A DNA stretch of 64,000 nucleotides from the NCBI RefSeq assembly GCF_030127125.1, contig NZ_CP126156.1:1054001-1118000 (forward strand). Reading direction: 5' to 3'. Shown here piece by piece: positions 34,143 to 43,268 of the stretch. The stretch comes from Halobaculum litoreum (GTDB taxonomy: Archaea; Halobacteriota; Halobacteria; Halobacteriales; Haloferacaceae). Below the pieces are notes generated by a model. It worked only from the letters and a program-made list of their open reading frames with translations, had not been told where the DNA came from and searched no databases. Made by a program: the position numbers and the translations under genes. The stretch's first letter is position 1. The number at the start of each line of letters is the position of its first letter.

Positions 34143-34414
34143 CGCTCGTCGACGACGCCCTGCTGGCGGCCGCCGCCGGCTTCGTCCTCATCTCCGTCGT
34201 GATGCTGTACCGGGCGGTCAAGGGGCCGACCATGCAGGACCGCGTCATCGCGGTCAACGTCATCGGCTCCAACACGGTCGTGATCGCGGCGCTGTTGGCC
34301 GTCACGACGGACACGCCCGGCGCGCTCGACATCGCGCTCGTGTACGCGCTGTTGAACTTCGTCATGAGCATCGCCATCTCGAAGTTCACCGTCGAACGCG
34401 GGGGGGTGCTGTAG
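34139..34414 (+). CDS. mnhF: Mnh/Mrp antiporter subunit F
   Basis: A 91-residue three-helix membrane protein, normal length for MnhF. The conserved cytoplasmic loop RAVKGPTMQDRVIAVNVIGSN sits between helices 1 and 2, and the protein ends ISKFTVERGGVL. It starts with GTG at 34139, overlapping the mnhE stop, and mnhG begins on the next base after its stop. Confidence 0.93.
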   Translation: MTLVDDALLAAAAGFVLISVVMLYRAVKGPTMQDRVIAVNVIGSNTVVIAALLAVTTDTPGALDIALVYALLNFVMSIAISKFTVERGGVL

Positions 34415-34803
34415 ATGGTCACCGTCCGCGAGGCGGCCGTGATCCTGCTGGCGGCGGGTGCGCTGTTCTTCGGCGTCGTCGCCGCGGTCGGCCTGATCCG
34501 GCTGCCGGACCTGTACACCCGCGCCCACAGCGCCTCGAAGAGCGACACGCTCGGCGCGGTGCTCGCGTTCGCCGCGGCGGCCGTCGCGCTCGGCGTCGAC
34601 GCCGACACGCTGAAACTCGGGCTGCTCATCCTCTTCATGTTCATCACCAATCCGACGGCCGCCCACGCCATCGTCCGGGCGGCCGCAGAACAGGAATCGA
34701 CCCGTGGACCGTCGACGACGCCGCCGACGAGTCCGCGGGCGCCGCCGACCCGGCGAGCGACGCCGGGGGCGAGCCCGCGACCGACGGGGGTGACGGCCAG
34801 TGA
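34415..34803 (+). CDS. mnhG: Mnh/Mrp antiporter subunit G (frameshifted in this sequence)
   Basis: The membrane part (MVTVREAAVILLAAGALFF to IVRAAAEQ) has the MnhG signature VGLIRLPDLYTRAHSASKSDTLGA and three helices. After AAAEQ, in the original frame, the sequence runs into unlikely Arg/Pro-rich text. The next frame instead reads DPWTVDDAADESAGAADPASDAGGEPATDG, an acidic tail typical of haloarchaeal MnhG, and stops at 34801-34803, overlapping the following gene by the usual GTGA. One base is therefore probably missing near 34693-34696. Repaired length is about 129 residues. Confidence 0.85.
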
Positions 34804-35333
34804 CCCCCGTGGAGGCCGTCCTGTTGGTGTTCGTCCTCGCGACGGCGGTCGCGACGGCGGTCCTGCGGGACGTGCTCGCGGTGATCATCGCGTTCGCCGC
34901 CTACAGCCTCGGGATCGCCGTCGTCTGGCTCCTGCTTCGGGCCCCCGACGTGGGGTTGACCGAGGCGGCGGTCGGCGCCGGCGTCACCACGCTGTTGTTC
35001 CTGTTGACCATCGCGAAGACCGTCCGGCCGCCGAGCGACGAGCTGTTCGTCGACGTGAACCTCCCGGCGCTGGGCGTCTCGGGGCTGCTCGTCGCCGCGC
35101 TGGCGACGACGCTGACGGCGCTGCCCGAGATCGGGTCGTCGTCGACGCCGGTGGCGACCTCGCGGGTCACGAACTACTACCTCGACAACGCCTACGCGGA
35201 GACGGGCGTCGAGAACGCCGTGACAGCGGTGCTGGCCGGTTACCGGGGGTTCGACACCCTCGGCGAGGCGGTCGTCGTGTTCGCCGCGCTCATCGGGCTG
35301 CTGGTCGTGCTCGACCGGGAGGTGCTCGCGTGA
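34800..35333 (+). CDS. Mnh/Mrp antiporter MbhD-like (DUF4040) subunit
   Basis: A 177-residue membrane protein corresponding to the MbhD-like part found at the C-terminus of bacterial MrpA, here a separate gene. About five helices are present, with the conserved segment VLRDVLAVIIAFAAYSLGIAVVWLLLRAPDVGLTEAAVGAGVTTLLFLLTI. A second part with TNYYLDNAYAETGVENAVTAVLAGYRGFDTLGEAVVVFAALIGLLV corresponds to the MrpA segment just before MrpB. It starts with GTG at 34800 and overlaps mnhB by four bases. Confidence 0.88.
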   Translation: MTPVEAVLLVFVLATAVATAVLRDVLAVIIAFAAYSLGIAVVWLLLRAPDVGLTEAAVGAGVTTLLFLLTIAKTVRPPSDELFVDVNLPALGVSGLLVAALATTLTALPEIGSSSTPVATSRVTNYYLDNAYAETGVENAVTAVLAGYRGFDTLGEAVVVFAALIGLLVVLDREVLA

Positions 35334-35836
35334 GCGACTCCACCGGGACCGCGGCCGACGACCGCCTCGAAGTGGGGGCCGAACGCCCGCCGCGACCGTA
35401 CGTCGAGAGCCCGATCATCATGGCGACCGTCCGCATCGTCGCCCCGTTCGTGTTCTCGCTGGGGGCGTTCGTCATGTTCCACGGCGCCGACTCCGCCGGC
35501 GGCGGCTTCCAGGGCGGCGTCATCGTCGGCACCGTCGTGTTGCTGATCGCCATCGCGTTCGGCATCGGGCCGACCCGCGAGTGGATCTCCTCGTCGCTGT
35601 TGACGCTGCTGGTCGTGTTCGGCGTCCTGCTGTTCGCGGGGATCGGGCTGACCGCCCTCGTGTTCGGGGGCGCGTTCCTCCAGTACGAGGTGATCCCCGT
35701 GTACGAGGCGACCAAGTACGGGATCGAACTGGTCGAGGTCGGGATCGGGATCATCGTCTCGGGCACCGTCGTCGGCCTGTTCTTCGCGCTCGCGGCCGGC
35801 TACCGCGACCCCGACGGGACGGAGGGGGAGCGATGA
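35330..35836 (+). CDS. mnhB: Mnh/Mrp antiporter subunit B
   Basis: A 168-residue MnhB protein with four membrane helices. The signature FVMFHGADSAGGGFQGGVIVGT (residues about 46-67) is characteristic. An acidic N-terminal tail of about 25 residues precedes PYVESPIIMATVRIVAPFVF. It starts with GTG at 35330 (overlapping the previous stop), and its stop overlaps the mnhC ATG. Confidence 0.95.
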   Translation: MSDSTGTAADDRLEVGAERPPRPYVESPIIMATVRIVAPFVFSLGAFVMFHGADSAGGGFQGGVIVGTVVLLIAIAFGIGPTREWISSSLLTLLVVFGVLLFAGIGLTALVFGGAFLQYEVIPVYEATKYGIELVEVGIGIIVSGTVVGLFFALAAGYRDPDGTEGER

Positions 35837-36189
35837 TCGCCGCGCTCGCCGACCGCGCGTACTTCGTGGCGGCGTTCCTGCTGCTGGGCGTCGGCGCGTA
35901 CATGCTGATCGGCGACCGGAACCTCGTGAAGAAGGTGATCGGCATGAACGTGTTCCAGTCGGGGATCTTCCTGTTCCTCGTCGCCTCCGCGTTCGTCACC
36001 GGGGCCTCGGCGCCGCTGCTCACCGAGCCGGCGCCGTACGTCAGCCCGCTGCCGCACGTGCTCATCCTGACGGCCATCGTCGTCGGCGTGAGTCTCACCG
36101 CGGTGGCGCTCGGGCTGATCGTCCGGATCTACGAGGAGTACGGCACGCTCCGTGCCGACCTCGTCGAGGAGGTGGGCGACGGTGAGTGA
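35833..36189 (+). CDS. mnhC: Mnh/Mrp antiporter subunit C
   Basis: A 118-residue NuoK-like protein with three membrane helices. GAYMLIGDRNLVKKVIGMNVFQSGIFLFLV matches the MnhC/NuoK core, with the conserved Lys region and GMN motif. The second half contains SPLPHVLILTAIVVGVSLTAVALGLIVRIYEEYGTL, typical of MnhC. It overlaps both neighbours by a few bases. Confidence 0.95.
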   Translation: MIAALADRAYFVAAFLLLGVGAYMLIGDRNLVKKVIGMNVFQSGIFLFLVASAFVTGASAPLLTEPAPYVSPLPHVLILTAIVVGVSLTAVALGLIVRIYEEYGTLRADLVEEVGDGE

Positions 36190-37672
36190 CCTCGTCGCGC
36201 TGCTCGTCGTCGTCCCGCTGTTGGGGTCGCTCGTGGCGCTGACTGCCGGCATCGTCCGCGACGAGTCGGGCTGGGCGGTCGCCCTCGTAACGCTCGCGGT
36301 GCAGGCGGCGATGGCCGCGACCGTCGCGTGGAGCGTGCTGTCGGGCGAGGCGATCAGCTACGCCGTCGGCGGCTTCGAGCCCCCGTTCGGCATCGAACTG
36401 TACGTCGACGGCCTCTCGGCCGCGATGGTCGTGCTCGTGCCCGCCGTCGCGCTCGGCGTGCTCGCGTACGCCCGGCGCGCGGGGCCGCGCTCGAACCGCT
36501 TCTACGCGACGTACCTCCTGCTCGTCACCGGTCTGACGGGCATGTCCGTCACCGGCGACGCGTTCAACCTCTACGTGTTCCTCGAGATCACCGGGCTGAC
36601 CGCGTACGCGCTCGTCGCGAGCGGCGACCGCGGTCGGTCCGCGGTCGCGGCGCTGAAGTACCTCCTCGTGGGGACGTTCGGCGCCTCGCTGTACCTGCTG
36701 GGGATCGGCTACGCGTACGTCGCCACCGGCACGCTCAACATGACCGACCTCGCGAGCGAGTTGGCCGCCGTGGGCTACGCGTCGCCGCTGGTCGGGGCCG
36801 CGTTCGCCTTCGTCGTCGTCGGCCTGTTCGTCAAGGTCGCGATGTTCCCGCTGCACACGTGGCAGCCGGGGGCGTACGAGGGCGCGCCCGACGCCGTGAG
36901 CGCGCTCATCGCGTCGCTCGTCTCGACGGTGAGCGCGTACGCGCTCGTCCGGGTCGTCCTCACGGTGTTCACGCCGGAGTACCTCGCGGCCGTGCCGCTC
37001 GCGCGGACGCTGCTCGCGGCCACCGCCGCCGTCAGTATCGTCGTCGGGAGCCTGCTGGCGGTGTCTCAGACCGACATCAAGCGGATGTTGGCGTACTCGT
37101 CGGTGTCGCAGTTCGGCCTGATCGTCGCCGCGCTGTCGGTGACGAACGGCACCGCGCTCGTCGGCCTCGCGGTCCACCTCGTGGGCCACGCGGTGATGAA
37201 GGGCGGGCTGTTCCTCGCGGCGGGGCTCGTGTCGACCGGCACCGGCGCCCGGTCGGTGACGGAGTACGACGGACTCGCCGGGCGGATGCCCGTCGCCGCG
37301 GGGACGTTCGGCGTGCTCGTGCTCGCGATGGTCGGGGTCCCGCCGGCCGTCGGCTTCCTCGGGAAGTGGTACATCGTGCTCGGGACGCTGGAGGCGGGCG
37401 CGTGGGCGCTGGCGACCGTCATCCTGCTGTCGACGCTGCTGACGCTCGCGTACTTCGCCCGCCTGCTCGAACGGATGTACTTCCGCGACGCCGCGGAGGC
37501 GGCGCCCGACGCGACCGCCGTCGCCGACGGCGGCGAGGGCGACGCCGACGGCGTCTCCACCGGTATGTACGCCGCAGCCGTCGCGGCGGCGCTGTTGGCC
37601 GTCGCGCTGGCGGCCGCCGTGCCCGCCTACCAGGCGGCGCTCGGTCCCACCGTCGAGGTGCTCCTGCCATGA
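36182..37672 (+). CDS. mnhD: Mnh/Mrp antiporter subunit D, first of three antiporter-like subunits
   Basis: A 496-residue proton-conducting antiporter-type membrane protein of about 14 helices. The GTG at 36182 overlaps mnhC. Conserved elements are YVFLEITGLTAYALVA (the TM5 Glu), KVAMFPLHTWQPGAYEGAPDAVSALIASLVSTVSAYAL (the TM7 Lys and its surroundings), SQTDIKRMLAYSSVSQFGLI, and HAVMKGGLFLAAG (the TM12 Lys). It ends before an ATG overlap with the next antiporter-like gene. Confidence 0.94.
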   Translation: MSDLVALLVVVPLLGSLVALTAGIVRDESGWAVALVTLAVQAAMAATVAWSVLSGEAISYAVGGFEPPFGIELYVDGLSAAMVVLVPAVALGVLAYARRAGPRSNRFYATYLLLVTGLTGMSVTGDAFNLYVFLEITGLTAYALVASGDRGRSAVAALKYLLVGTFGASLYLLGIGYAYVATGTLNMTDLASELAAVGYASPLVGAAFAFVVVGLFVKVAMFPLHTWQPGAYEGAPDAVSALIASLVSTVSAYALVRVVLTVFTPEYLAAVPLARTLLAATAAVSIVVGSLLAVSQTDIKRMLAYSSVSQFGLIVAALSVTNGTALVGLAVHLVGHAVMKGGLFLAAGLVSTGTGARSVTEYDGLAGRMPVAAGTFGVLVLAMVGVPPAVGFLGKWYIVLGTLEAGAWALATVILLSTLLTLAYFARLLERMYFRDAAEAAPDATAVADGGEGDADGVSTGMYAAAVAAALLAVALAAAVPAYQAALGPTVEVLLP

Positions 37673-39348
37673 CAGAGATCACGTCACTCAGACCGCTCGC
37701 CGCGGTCCTCGTCTCCGCAGCCGTCATCGTCCCGATCCTCCTGTCGGGGAACCGACCGAACCTCCGCGAGTCGTGGACCGGGCTCGCGGCGCTGGCGAAG
37801 TTCGCCGTCGTCGCGAGCATGGTTCCCGCCGTGCTCGCCGGCGACACGTACGTCACCGACCTCGGGGAGTTCCTCCCGGGGGTCCGCTTCGCGCTGGAGG
37901 CGGACGCCCTCGGCGTGCTGTTCGGCCTGCTCGCGAGCCTCCTGTGGATCATCACCAGCAGCTACAGTATCGGCTACATGCGCGGTCTCGACGAACACAA
38001 CCAGACCCGCTACTTCGCCGCGTTCGCGGGCAGCCTATCGGCGGCGATGGGCGTGGCGTTCGCGTCGAACCTGCTCGTGTTGTTCGTGTTCTACGAGCTG
38101 CTCACGGTCGCGACGTACCCGCTCGTCGCCCACGACGAGACCGACGAGGCACGCGCCGCCGGCCGCAAGTACCTCGCGTACACGTTCGGCGGCGGCGTCG
38201 CCGTCCTCGCCGGCACCGCGCTCGTGTACTGGCTCACCGGCACCGTCGCGTTCACGCCCGGCGGCATCGAAGCCCTCACCGGCGCCGACCCGCTGTTCGC
38301 CCGCCTCGCGTTCGCGCTGCTGGCGGCCGGCTTCGGCGTGAAGGCCGCGCTGATGCCGCTGCACTCGTGGCTCCCGGACGCGATGGTCGCGCCGACGCCG
38401 GTGTCGGCGCTGTTGCACGCGGTCGCGGTCGTCAAGTCCGGCGTGTTCGGCATCGCGCGCGTCGTCCTCGACGTGTTCGGGCCCGACGCGGTCGCCGACC
38501 TCGGGATGGGGCTCCCGCTCGCGGCGGTCGCCGCGTTCACGCTGATCGTCGCGTCGGTGATCGCGCTGCGACAGGACAACCTCAAGCGCCGGCTCGCGTT
38601 CTCGACGGTGAGCCAGCTGTCGTACATCGTGCTCGGGTTGGCGGTGTTGGCGCCCACGTCGCTGGTGGGCGGCCTGCTCCACATCCCGGCGCACGCGTTC
38701 ATGAAGATCACCCTGTTCTTCGCGGCGGGCGCGATCCACGTCGAGACCCACACCGACGACATCTCCGACATGGCGGGCATCGGCAGACGGATGCCGCTGA
38801 CGATGACGGCGTTCGCCGTCGCCGCCGCGGGGATGGCGGGCATCCCGCTCGTCGCCGGCTTCGTGAGCAAGTACTTCCTGCTCATCGGCTCGGTGTCGGC
38901 GGGCCAGACGCTGTTCGCCGTCGCCTTGCTCGTCTCCGGGGTGATGAACATCGGCTACTTCTGGCCGGTGGTGTACACCGCGTTCTTCGAGACGCCCGAG
39001 GACAGCGACGAGAAGCCGCTGATCGAGGGCCCCCTCGGCGGTCGCTTCGCGTGGGGCCGCGCGGCGGTCGCGGAGGCCGACGCCGCGGGCGGTGACGCCC
39101 CGAGCGACGCCGTCGCGGACGGCGGCCACGCCGCCGACGGCCACACCGACGCCCACGGCCACGGCGACGGGCACGCCGGCGGCTGGGAGCGCCGCAGCTG
39201 GACCGGCGGCGAGTCCACGTGGTTCATGCTCGGCCCCATCCTGGCGGTCGCGTTGGGCTCGATCGTGCTCGGGATCGTCCCCGACGGGGCGGTGTTCCTC
39301 AGGGTCGTCCGCCTCGTCGTCGCGGGTGTCACGGGGGTGACGGTCTGA
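37669..39348 (+). CDS. Mnh/Mrp antiporter subunit D-like, second copy, with His-rich loop
   Basis: A 559-residue antiporter-type membrane protein. Key segments are VLFVFYELLTVATYPLVAHDET (TM5 Glu), GVKAALMPLHSWLPDAMVAPTPVSALLHAVAVVKSG (TM7 Lys), RQDNLKRRLAFSTVSQLSYIVLG, and HIPAHAFMKITLFFAAGAI (TM12 Lys). Before the last helix a hydrophilic loop of roughly 70 residues is rich in His, Asp and Gly (39121-39180), possibly metal-binding. It overlaps both neighbours by one to four bases. Confidence 0.92.
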   Translation: MTEITSLRPLAAVLVSAAVIVPILLSGNRPNLRESWTGLAALAKFAVVASMVPAVLAGDTYVTDLGEFLPGVRFALEADALGVLFGLLASLLWIITSSYSIGYMRGLDEHNQTRYFAAFAGSLSAAMGVAFASNLLVLFVFYELLTVATYPLVAHDETDEARAAGRKYLAYTFGGGVAVLAGTALVYWLTGTVAFTPGGIEALTGADPLFARLAFALLAAGFGVKAALMPLHSWLPDAMVAPTPVSALLHAVAVVKSGVFGIARVVLDVFGPDAVADLGMGLPLAAVAAFTLIVASVIALRQDNLKRRLAFSTVSQLSYIVLGLAVLAPTSLVGGLLHIPAHAFMKITLFFAAGAIHVETHTDDISDMAGIGRRMPLTMTAFAVAAAGMAGIPLVAGFVSKYFLLIGSVSAGQTLFAVALLVSGVMNIGYFWPVVYTAFFETPEDSDEKPLIEGPLGGRFAWGRAAVAEADAAGGDAPSDAVADGGHAADGHTDAHGHGDGHAGGWERRSWTGGESTWFMLGPILAVALGSIVLGIVPDGAVFLRVVRLVVAGVTGVTV

Positions 39349-41098
39349 TGGTGGACCCCGTGGTCCCGCCGTTCCTCGCCGTGCTCGCGGCCGCGCTGGT
39401 CGTCCCGGTGCTCGGTCGCCGCGGGGGCCACGCGGTGGGCCTGCTCGTCACGGCCGCGGTCGTCCCGTACGTGTGGCTCGTCCCCGACGGGGCGCACATC
39501 CAGACCCTGTTGTTCGGCTTCGACGCCGTCCTGTTCAACGTGGACGGCTTCTCGCGGCTGATGGGGCTCGTCTTCGGCTTCATCGGCGCCGTCGCCGTGC
39601 TGTACTCGTGGGCCAGCGGGGCCGACGAGCGGCAGACGGCGTTCGCGCTCGGCTACGTCGGCACCAGCCTCGGCGCCGTCTTCGGCGGCGACTGGCTCAC
39701 CCTGATCTTCTTCTGGGAGCTGATGGCCGTCACCAGCACGCTGCTGGTGTGGCACTACGGCGGCCGTGCCGTCCGCGCGGGCTTCCGTTACGCGCTGCTC
39801 CACGGCGTCGGCGGCACGCTGCTGCTCGGCGCCGTGGTCTGGCAGTACGTCGAGACGGGGACGTTCCTGTTCACCGGCGAGGGGCTCGTCGGCGCGGTCG
39901 CGCCGATCCTCGCCGGGGTCGGCATCGGCGTCAACGTCGGCTTCATCGGGCTCCACGCGTGGCTGCCCGACACCTACCCGCGCCCGCACATCGCCGCCAG
40001 CGTCTTCCTGTGTGTGTACACCACGAAGACCGGTGTGTACGGGATGTACCGCGCGTTCCCCGAGGGGGAACTGGCGATCGCGTACATGGGCGCGCTGATG
40101 GCGCTGTTCGGCGCGTCGATGGCGCTGCTGCAGAACGACATGCGCCGGCTCCTCTCGTACCACATCCAGTCGCAGGTGGGGTACATGATCGCCGGCGTCG
40201 GCCTCGGCACGGCGCTGGCGACCGCCGGCGCGTTCGGTCACGTGTTCAACCACATCCTCTACAAGAGCCTGCTGTTCATGACCGTCGGCGTGGTCATCTA
40301 CCGCACCGGCGAGGAACACCTCGAGGAACTCGGCGGGCTGTGGCGTCGGCTGCCGCTCACCGCCGTCGCGTTCCTGATCGCGGCGCTGTCGATCGCGGGG
40401 TTCCCCGGGTTCAACGGCTTCGTCTCGAAGGGGATGGTGCTGGGCGCCGCCCACAAGGAGCACTACGACGTGATGTGGTACCTCCTGCTCGCGGGGGGTG
40501 TCGGCACCTTCCTCTCGTTCATCAAGCTGGGGTACTACGTGTTCCTCCACGGCGAGTACGACGGCGACGTGCGGCCCGCGAACGCGGGGCAGAAGGTCGC
40601 GATGGTCGCCGTCGCGATCCCGTGTGTGGCGTTCGGGATCTACCCGCCCGCGCTGTTCGCGATCCTCCCGGACGTCGGGAGCTTCGAGTACACCACCTTC
40701 ACCGTCGGCCACGTCGCGGAGGGGCTGATCCTCGCGGCGCTCGGTGTGGTCGGGTTCGTCCTCCTGAAGAAGCCGCTCGGGAAGGTCGGCCGCGTCCCCG
40801 ACGTGGACGCCCTGTACAACCGGGCGGGCTTCTACGGCACCCGCGCGCTCGTCGTCGGGGTCACGGGCTGTACGCCGCCGTCGACCGCGCGACCGTCGCG
40901 ACCGCCTCGGGGGTCGCCGCGACGGTCCGCGACCCGGCCGCCGCCCTCGCGCGCGTCGGCGTCGTGCGGTCGCTCGCGGGCGACGGGGCGGCCGACGGCG
41001 ACCGGCCCGCCGGGGACGTCGACCTGCGTGCGGGCTTCGGGGCGAGCGTGCTGCTCGTCACGCTGCTGTTGGTGGTCGCGCTGCTGGTGCTCGTCTGA
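39348..41098 (+). CDS. Mnh/Mrp antiporter subunit D/A-like, third copy (frameshifted in this sequence)
   Basis: A third antiporter-type subunit of about 583 residues. TLIFFWELMAVTSTLLVWHYGG (TM5 Glu), GVNVGFIGLHAWLPDTYPRPHIAASVFLCVYTTKTGVYGMYR, NDMRRLLSYHIQSQVGYMIAG, and HILYKSLLFMTVGVVIYRTG (TM12 Lys) are all present. After ALVVGVTG a base is missing in the GGG run at 40865-40867. The C-terminal part continues in the next frame as LYAAVDRATVATASGVAATVRDPAAALARVGVVRSLAG and ends with a final membrane helix (VLLVTLLLVVALLVLV). It is the last gene of the mnh operon. Confidence 0.9.
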
Positions 41099-41295
41099 CC
41101 GACGCGCCCTCTCGCTTTCTCCGTCGCGTTCCCGGCGCCCGCCGCCGACGGAACGGCCGACGGCGTCCGCGCCGAACGGTGCTATCCGTCCGGTAACGCC
41201 TCGACAGCGAGTGTATACCAATCAGGCCGGCCGCCGTCGGACCGGACACCCCGCGTGGCCTTCGGCCCGCCCGACGCGTCCGCGCGGTCCCCCCG

Positions 41296-41743
41296 ATGCG
41301 CACCGCAACGCCCTCACCCGACACCCGAACCGACGCCGACCCGCCCGAGCGGGCGCTGTCCCCGCTCGCCGGCGTCGCGGTGATGGTCGTGCTCACGGTG
41401 GCGCTGGCGGCGCTCATCGGGTCGCTCGTCGTCGCCGCGGGCGTCGCCTCGCCCGGGGTCCCCCGGCGGCGGCGTTCGAGTTCACGTACACGGCCGTCGA
41501 CGACGGCTACCGTGTGACGGTCACGCACGCCGGCGGCGACACGGTCGCGGCCGCCGACGGGGGTCGCTCGCGGTGGTCGCGGCGTCCGGCCAGCGCGTCG
41601 GCTTCGACGACCGCGTCGTCGCCGGGGACTCGGCGACCGTCGGCGAGGCGACGCCGGTGCCGCCGGACACGGTCGTCCGGGTCGTCTGGACGGCGCCCGG
41701 CGGACGGACGAGGGTGCTCGCGACCGACCGAACGCCGGCGTAG
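41296..41743 (+). CDS. Type IV pilin-like / archaeal pilin N-terminal domain protein (two frameshifts in this sequence)
   Basis: A short exported protein of about 149 residues after repair. [46 protein letters not shown] has the archaeal pilin N-terminal pattern: a charged, hydrophilic start, ALSPLAGV before a single hydrophobic helix, and a probable prepilin-peptidase site just before it. The mature part is beta-rich ([25 protein letters not shown], then [51 protein letters not shown]). The frame breaks at the C run near 41459-41465 and the G run near 41560-41566. Adding one base to each restores a single frame to the TAG at 41741-41743. It may be a minor pilin or a surface protein using the pilin export route. 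Confidence 0.6.
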
Positions 41744-41871
41744 TCGCCCCCGGCCGCGCGACCGAGCGCCGGAGCCGCGGGGCGACGGCGCCCCCTCGGC
41801 ATCGTGACCTTCGACCGACACCGCGGCCGGTGATCCGCCGCGCTTTTCACCCAGCTAGCGGTACCGGCGAC

Positions 41872-42438
41872 ATGGACCGCTTGCGTCAGTCCCTGCTGGA
41901 CGCGCCGATCATCGAGAAGGGGGAGTACCAGTACTTCGTTCACCCCATCAGCGACGGGGTCCCGATGCTGGAGCCGGAGCTGCTCCGCGAGATCGTCATC
42001 CGGATCATCCGCAAGGCCCAGATCGAGGACGTCGACAAGATCGTCACCCCCGCCGCGATGGGGATCCACATCTCGACGGCGCTGTCGCTGATGACCGACA
42101 TCCCGCTGGTCGTCATCCGCAAGCGCGAGTACGGCCTCGACGGCGAGGTGTCGCTGTCCCAGCAGACGGGCTACTCGGAGTCGGAGATGTACATCAACGA
42201 CGTGTTCGAGGGCGACCGCGTGCTCGTGCTCGACGACGTGCTGTCGACGGGCGGCACGATGAACGCCATCCTCGACGCGCTCACGCACATCGGCGCGGAC
42301 GTCGTCGACGTCGTCGCCGTCATCAAGAAGGCGGGCCCGAACAAGCTCGACGACACCGACCACTCCGTGAAGACGCTGATCAACGTCACCGTCGAGGACG
42401 GCGAGGTCGTCGTCGTCGACGCGAACGGCGACGGATAG
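41872..42438 (+). CDS. hpt: Hypoxanthine/guanine phosphoribosyltransferase, archaeal type
   Basis: An archaeal Hpt for purine salvage, transferring ribose-5-phosphate from PRPP to hypoxanthine or guanine. The 188-residue protein has the PRPP loop [19 protein letters not shown] at about residues 116-134, [33 protein letters not shown] before it (typical of the archaeal family), and [19 protein letters not shown]. The ATG at 41872 ([29 protein letters not shown]) gives the standard length. An earlier in-frame GTG/ATG would add an unrelated extension. Confidence 0.93.
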   Translation: MDRLRQSLLDAPIIEKGEYQYFVHPISDGVPMLEPELLREIVIRIIRKAQIEDVDKIVTPAAMGIHISTALSLMTDIPLVVIRKREYGLDGEVSLSQQTGYSESEMYINDVFEGDRVLVLDDVLSTGGTMNAILDALTHIGADVVDVVAVIKKAGPNKLDDTDHSVKTLINVTVEDGEVVVVDANGDG

Positions 42439-42541
42439 CGTCGGCGGGCCGACGGCCTGACGGCGGGGGTGACGACGCGCCCGCCGTCGTGCGGCCGCCA
42501 CGCTCCCGTGTCCTTATGTCCCGCCCGTCCCGACCGTGAGT

Positions 42542-42946
42542 ATGGTTTCGACTCGCTTCCTCGGCGTGATCAGCACGTCGATGCTCGTCGTCGGCGCGCT
42601 GTCGATCGGGCAGGTGCTGCACCTCACGGTCGTCACCGGGCAGGTCGGCTTCACCGCCACCCCGGTCGTCGTCTACGGCGTCGCCGGCGTGGTCGCGATC
42701 GCGATCGGCTACCGCGCCCGCCGCCCCGTCGCCGAGGAGTACGCCCTCACGAGCGACGCCCGCGAACGGGGCGAACACGAGCGCCGACGCGCCGACGCCG
42801 CGGGGGCCGACGACGCGAGTCCCGACTCGCCGACCGGCGCCGACGACGCGTTCGACCCCGCGATGAGCCCGCTGGGCGACGCCGAGCCCGGGGACGCGGA
42901 ACGCGCGCGCCGCGAGGGGGGCGACGACGCGACCGAGTCGCGCTGA
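42542..42946 (+). CDS. Two-helix membrane protein with acidic C-terminal tail
   Basis: A 134-residue protein with two membrane helices (about residues 7-28 and 37-58) and a long, highly charged disordered tail (RERGEHERRRADAAGADD onward). The start could be the GTG at 42536 or the ATG at 42542, and I prefer the ATG. No family is recognised. The acidic tail is a general halophile trait and gives no functional hint. Confidence 0.6.
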   Translation: MVSTRFLGVISTSMLVVGALSIGQVLHLTVVTGQVGFTATPVVVYGVAGVVAIAIGYRARRPVAEEYALTSDARERGEHERRRADAAGADDASPDSPTGADDAFDPAMSPLGDAEPGDAERARREGGDDATESR

Positions 42947-43022
42947 GTCGGCGCGCGTCCGAGCCGTGTGTCACCGCGTAGCGAGGGAGTTAAGAGCGGG
43001 GACTAACACCGTTGACGTACGA

Positions 43023-43268
43023 ATGTCCGTCCGCACCCGCATTCCGGAGTCGGTGAAGGGACCGCTCGGCGTGGTCTCGCTCGCCGTGATGATCCTCGGA
43101 CTGGTGGTCGGCTACATCTTCACGATGATCGGCGTGACCCTGTACTTCGGCCTCAACGGGATCGAGGGGATCTCGACCGGCGAGTCGGTCCTCGTCGTCG
43201 CGACCGGCCTCGTGTGTCTCGTCGCCGGCTACTTCGGCTGGAAGGGCTTCATCGGGTTCGCGTACTGA
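43023..43268 (+). CDS. Small two-helix membrane protein
   Basis: An 81-residue hydrophobic protein with a basic start (MSVRTRIPESVKGPLG) and two membrane helices (about residues 16-44 and 54-76). Its stop overlaps the ATG of the next gene (TGATG), so the two are translationally coupled. The function is unknown. AGGGAGTTAAGAG 30-40 bases upstream is a plausible promoter. Confidence 0.65.
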   Translation: MSVRTRIPESVKGPLGVVSLAVMILGLVVGYIFTMIGVTLYFGLNGIEGISTGESVLVVATGLVCLVAGYFGWKGFIGFAY

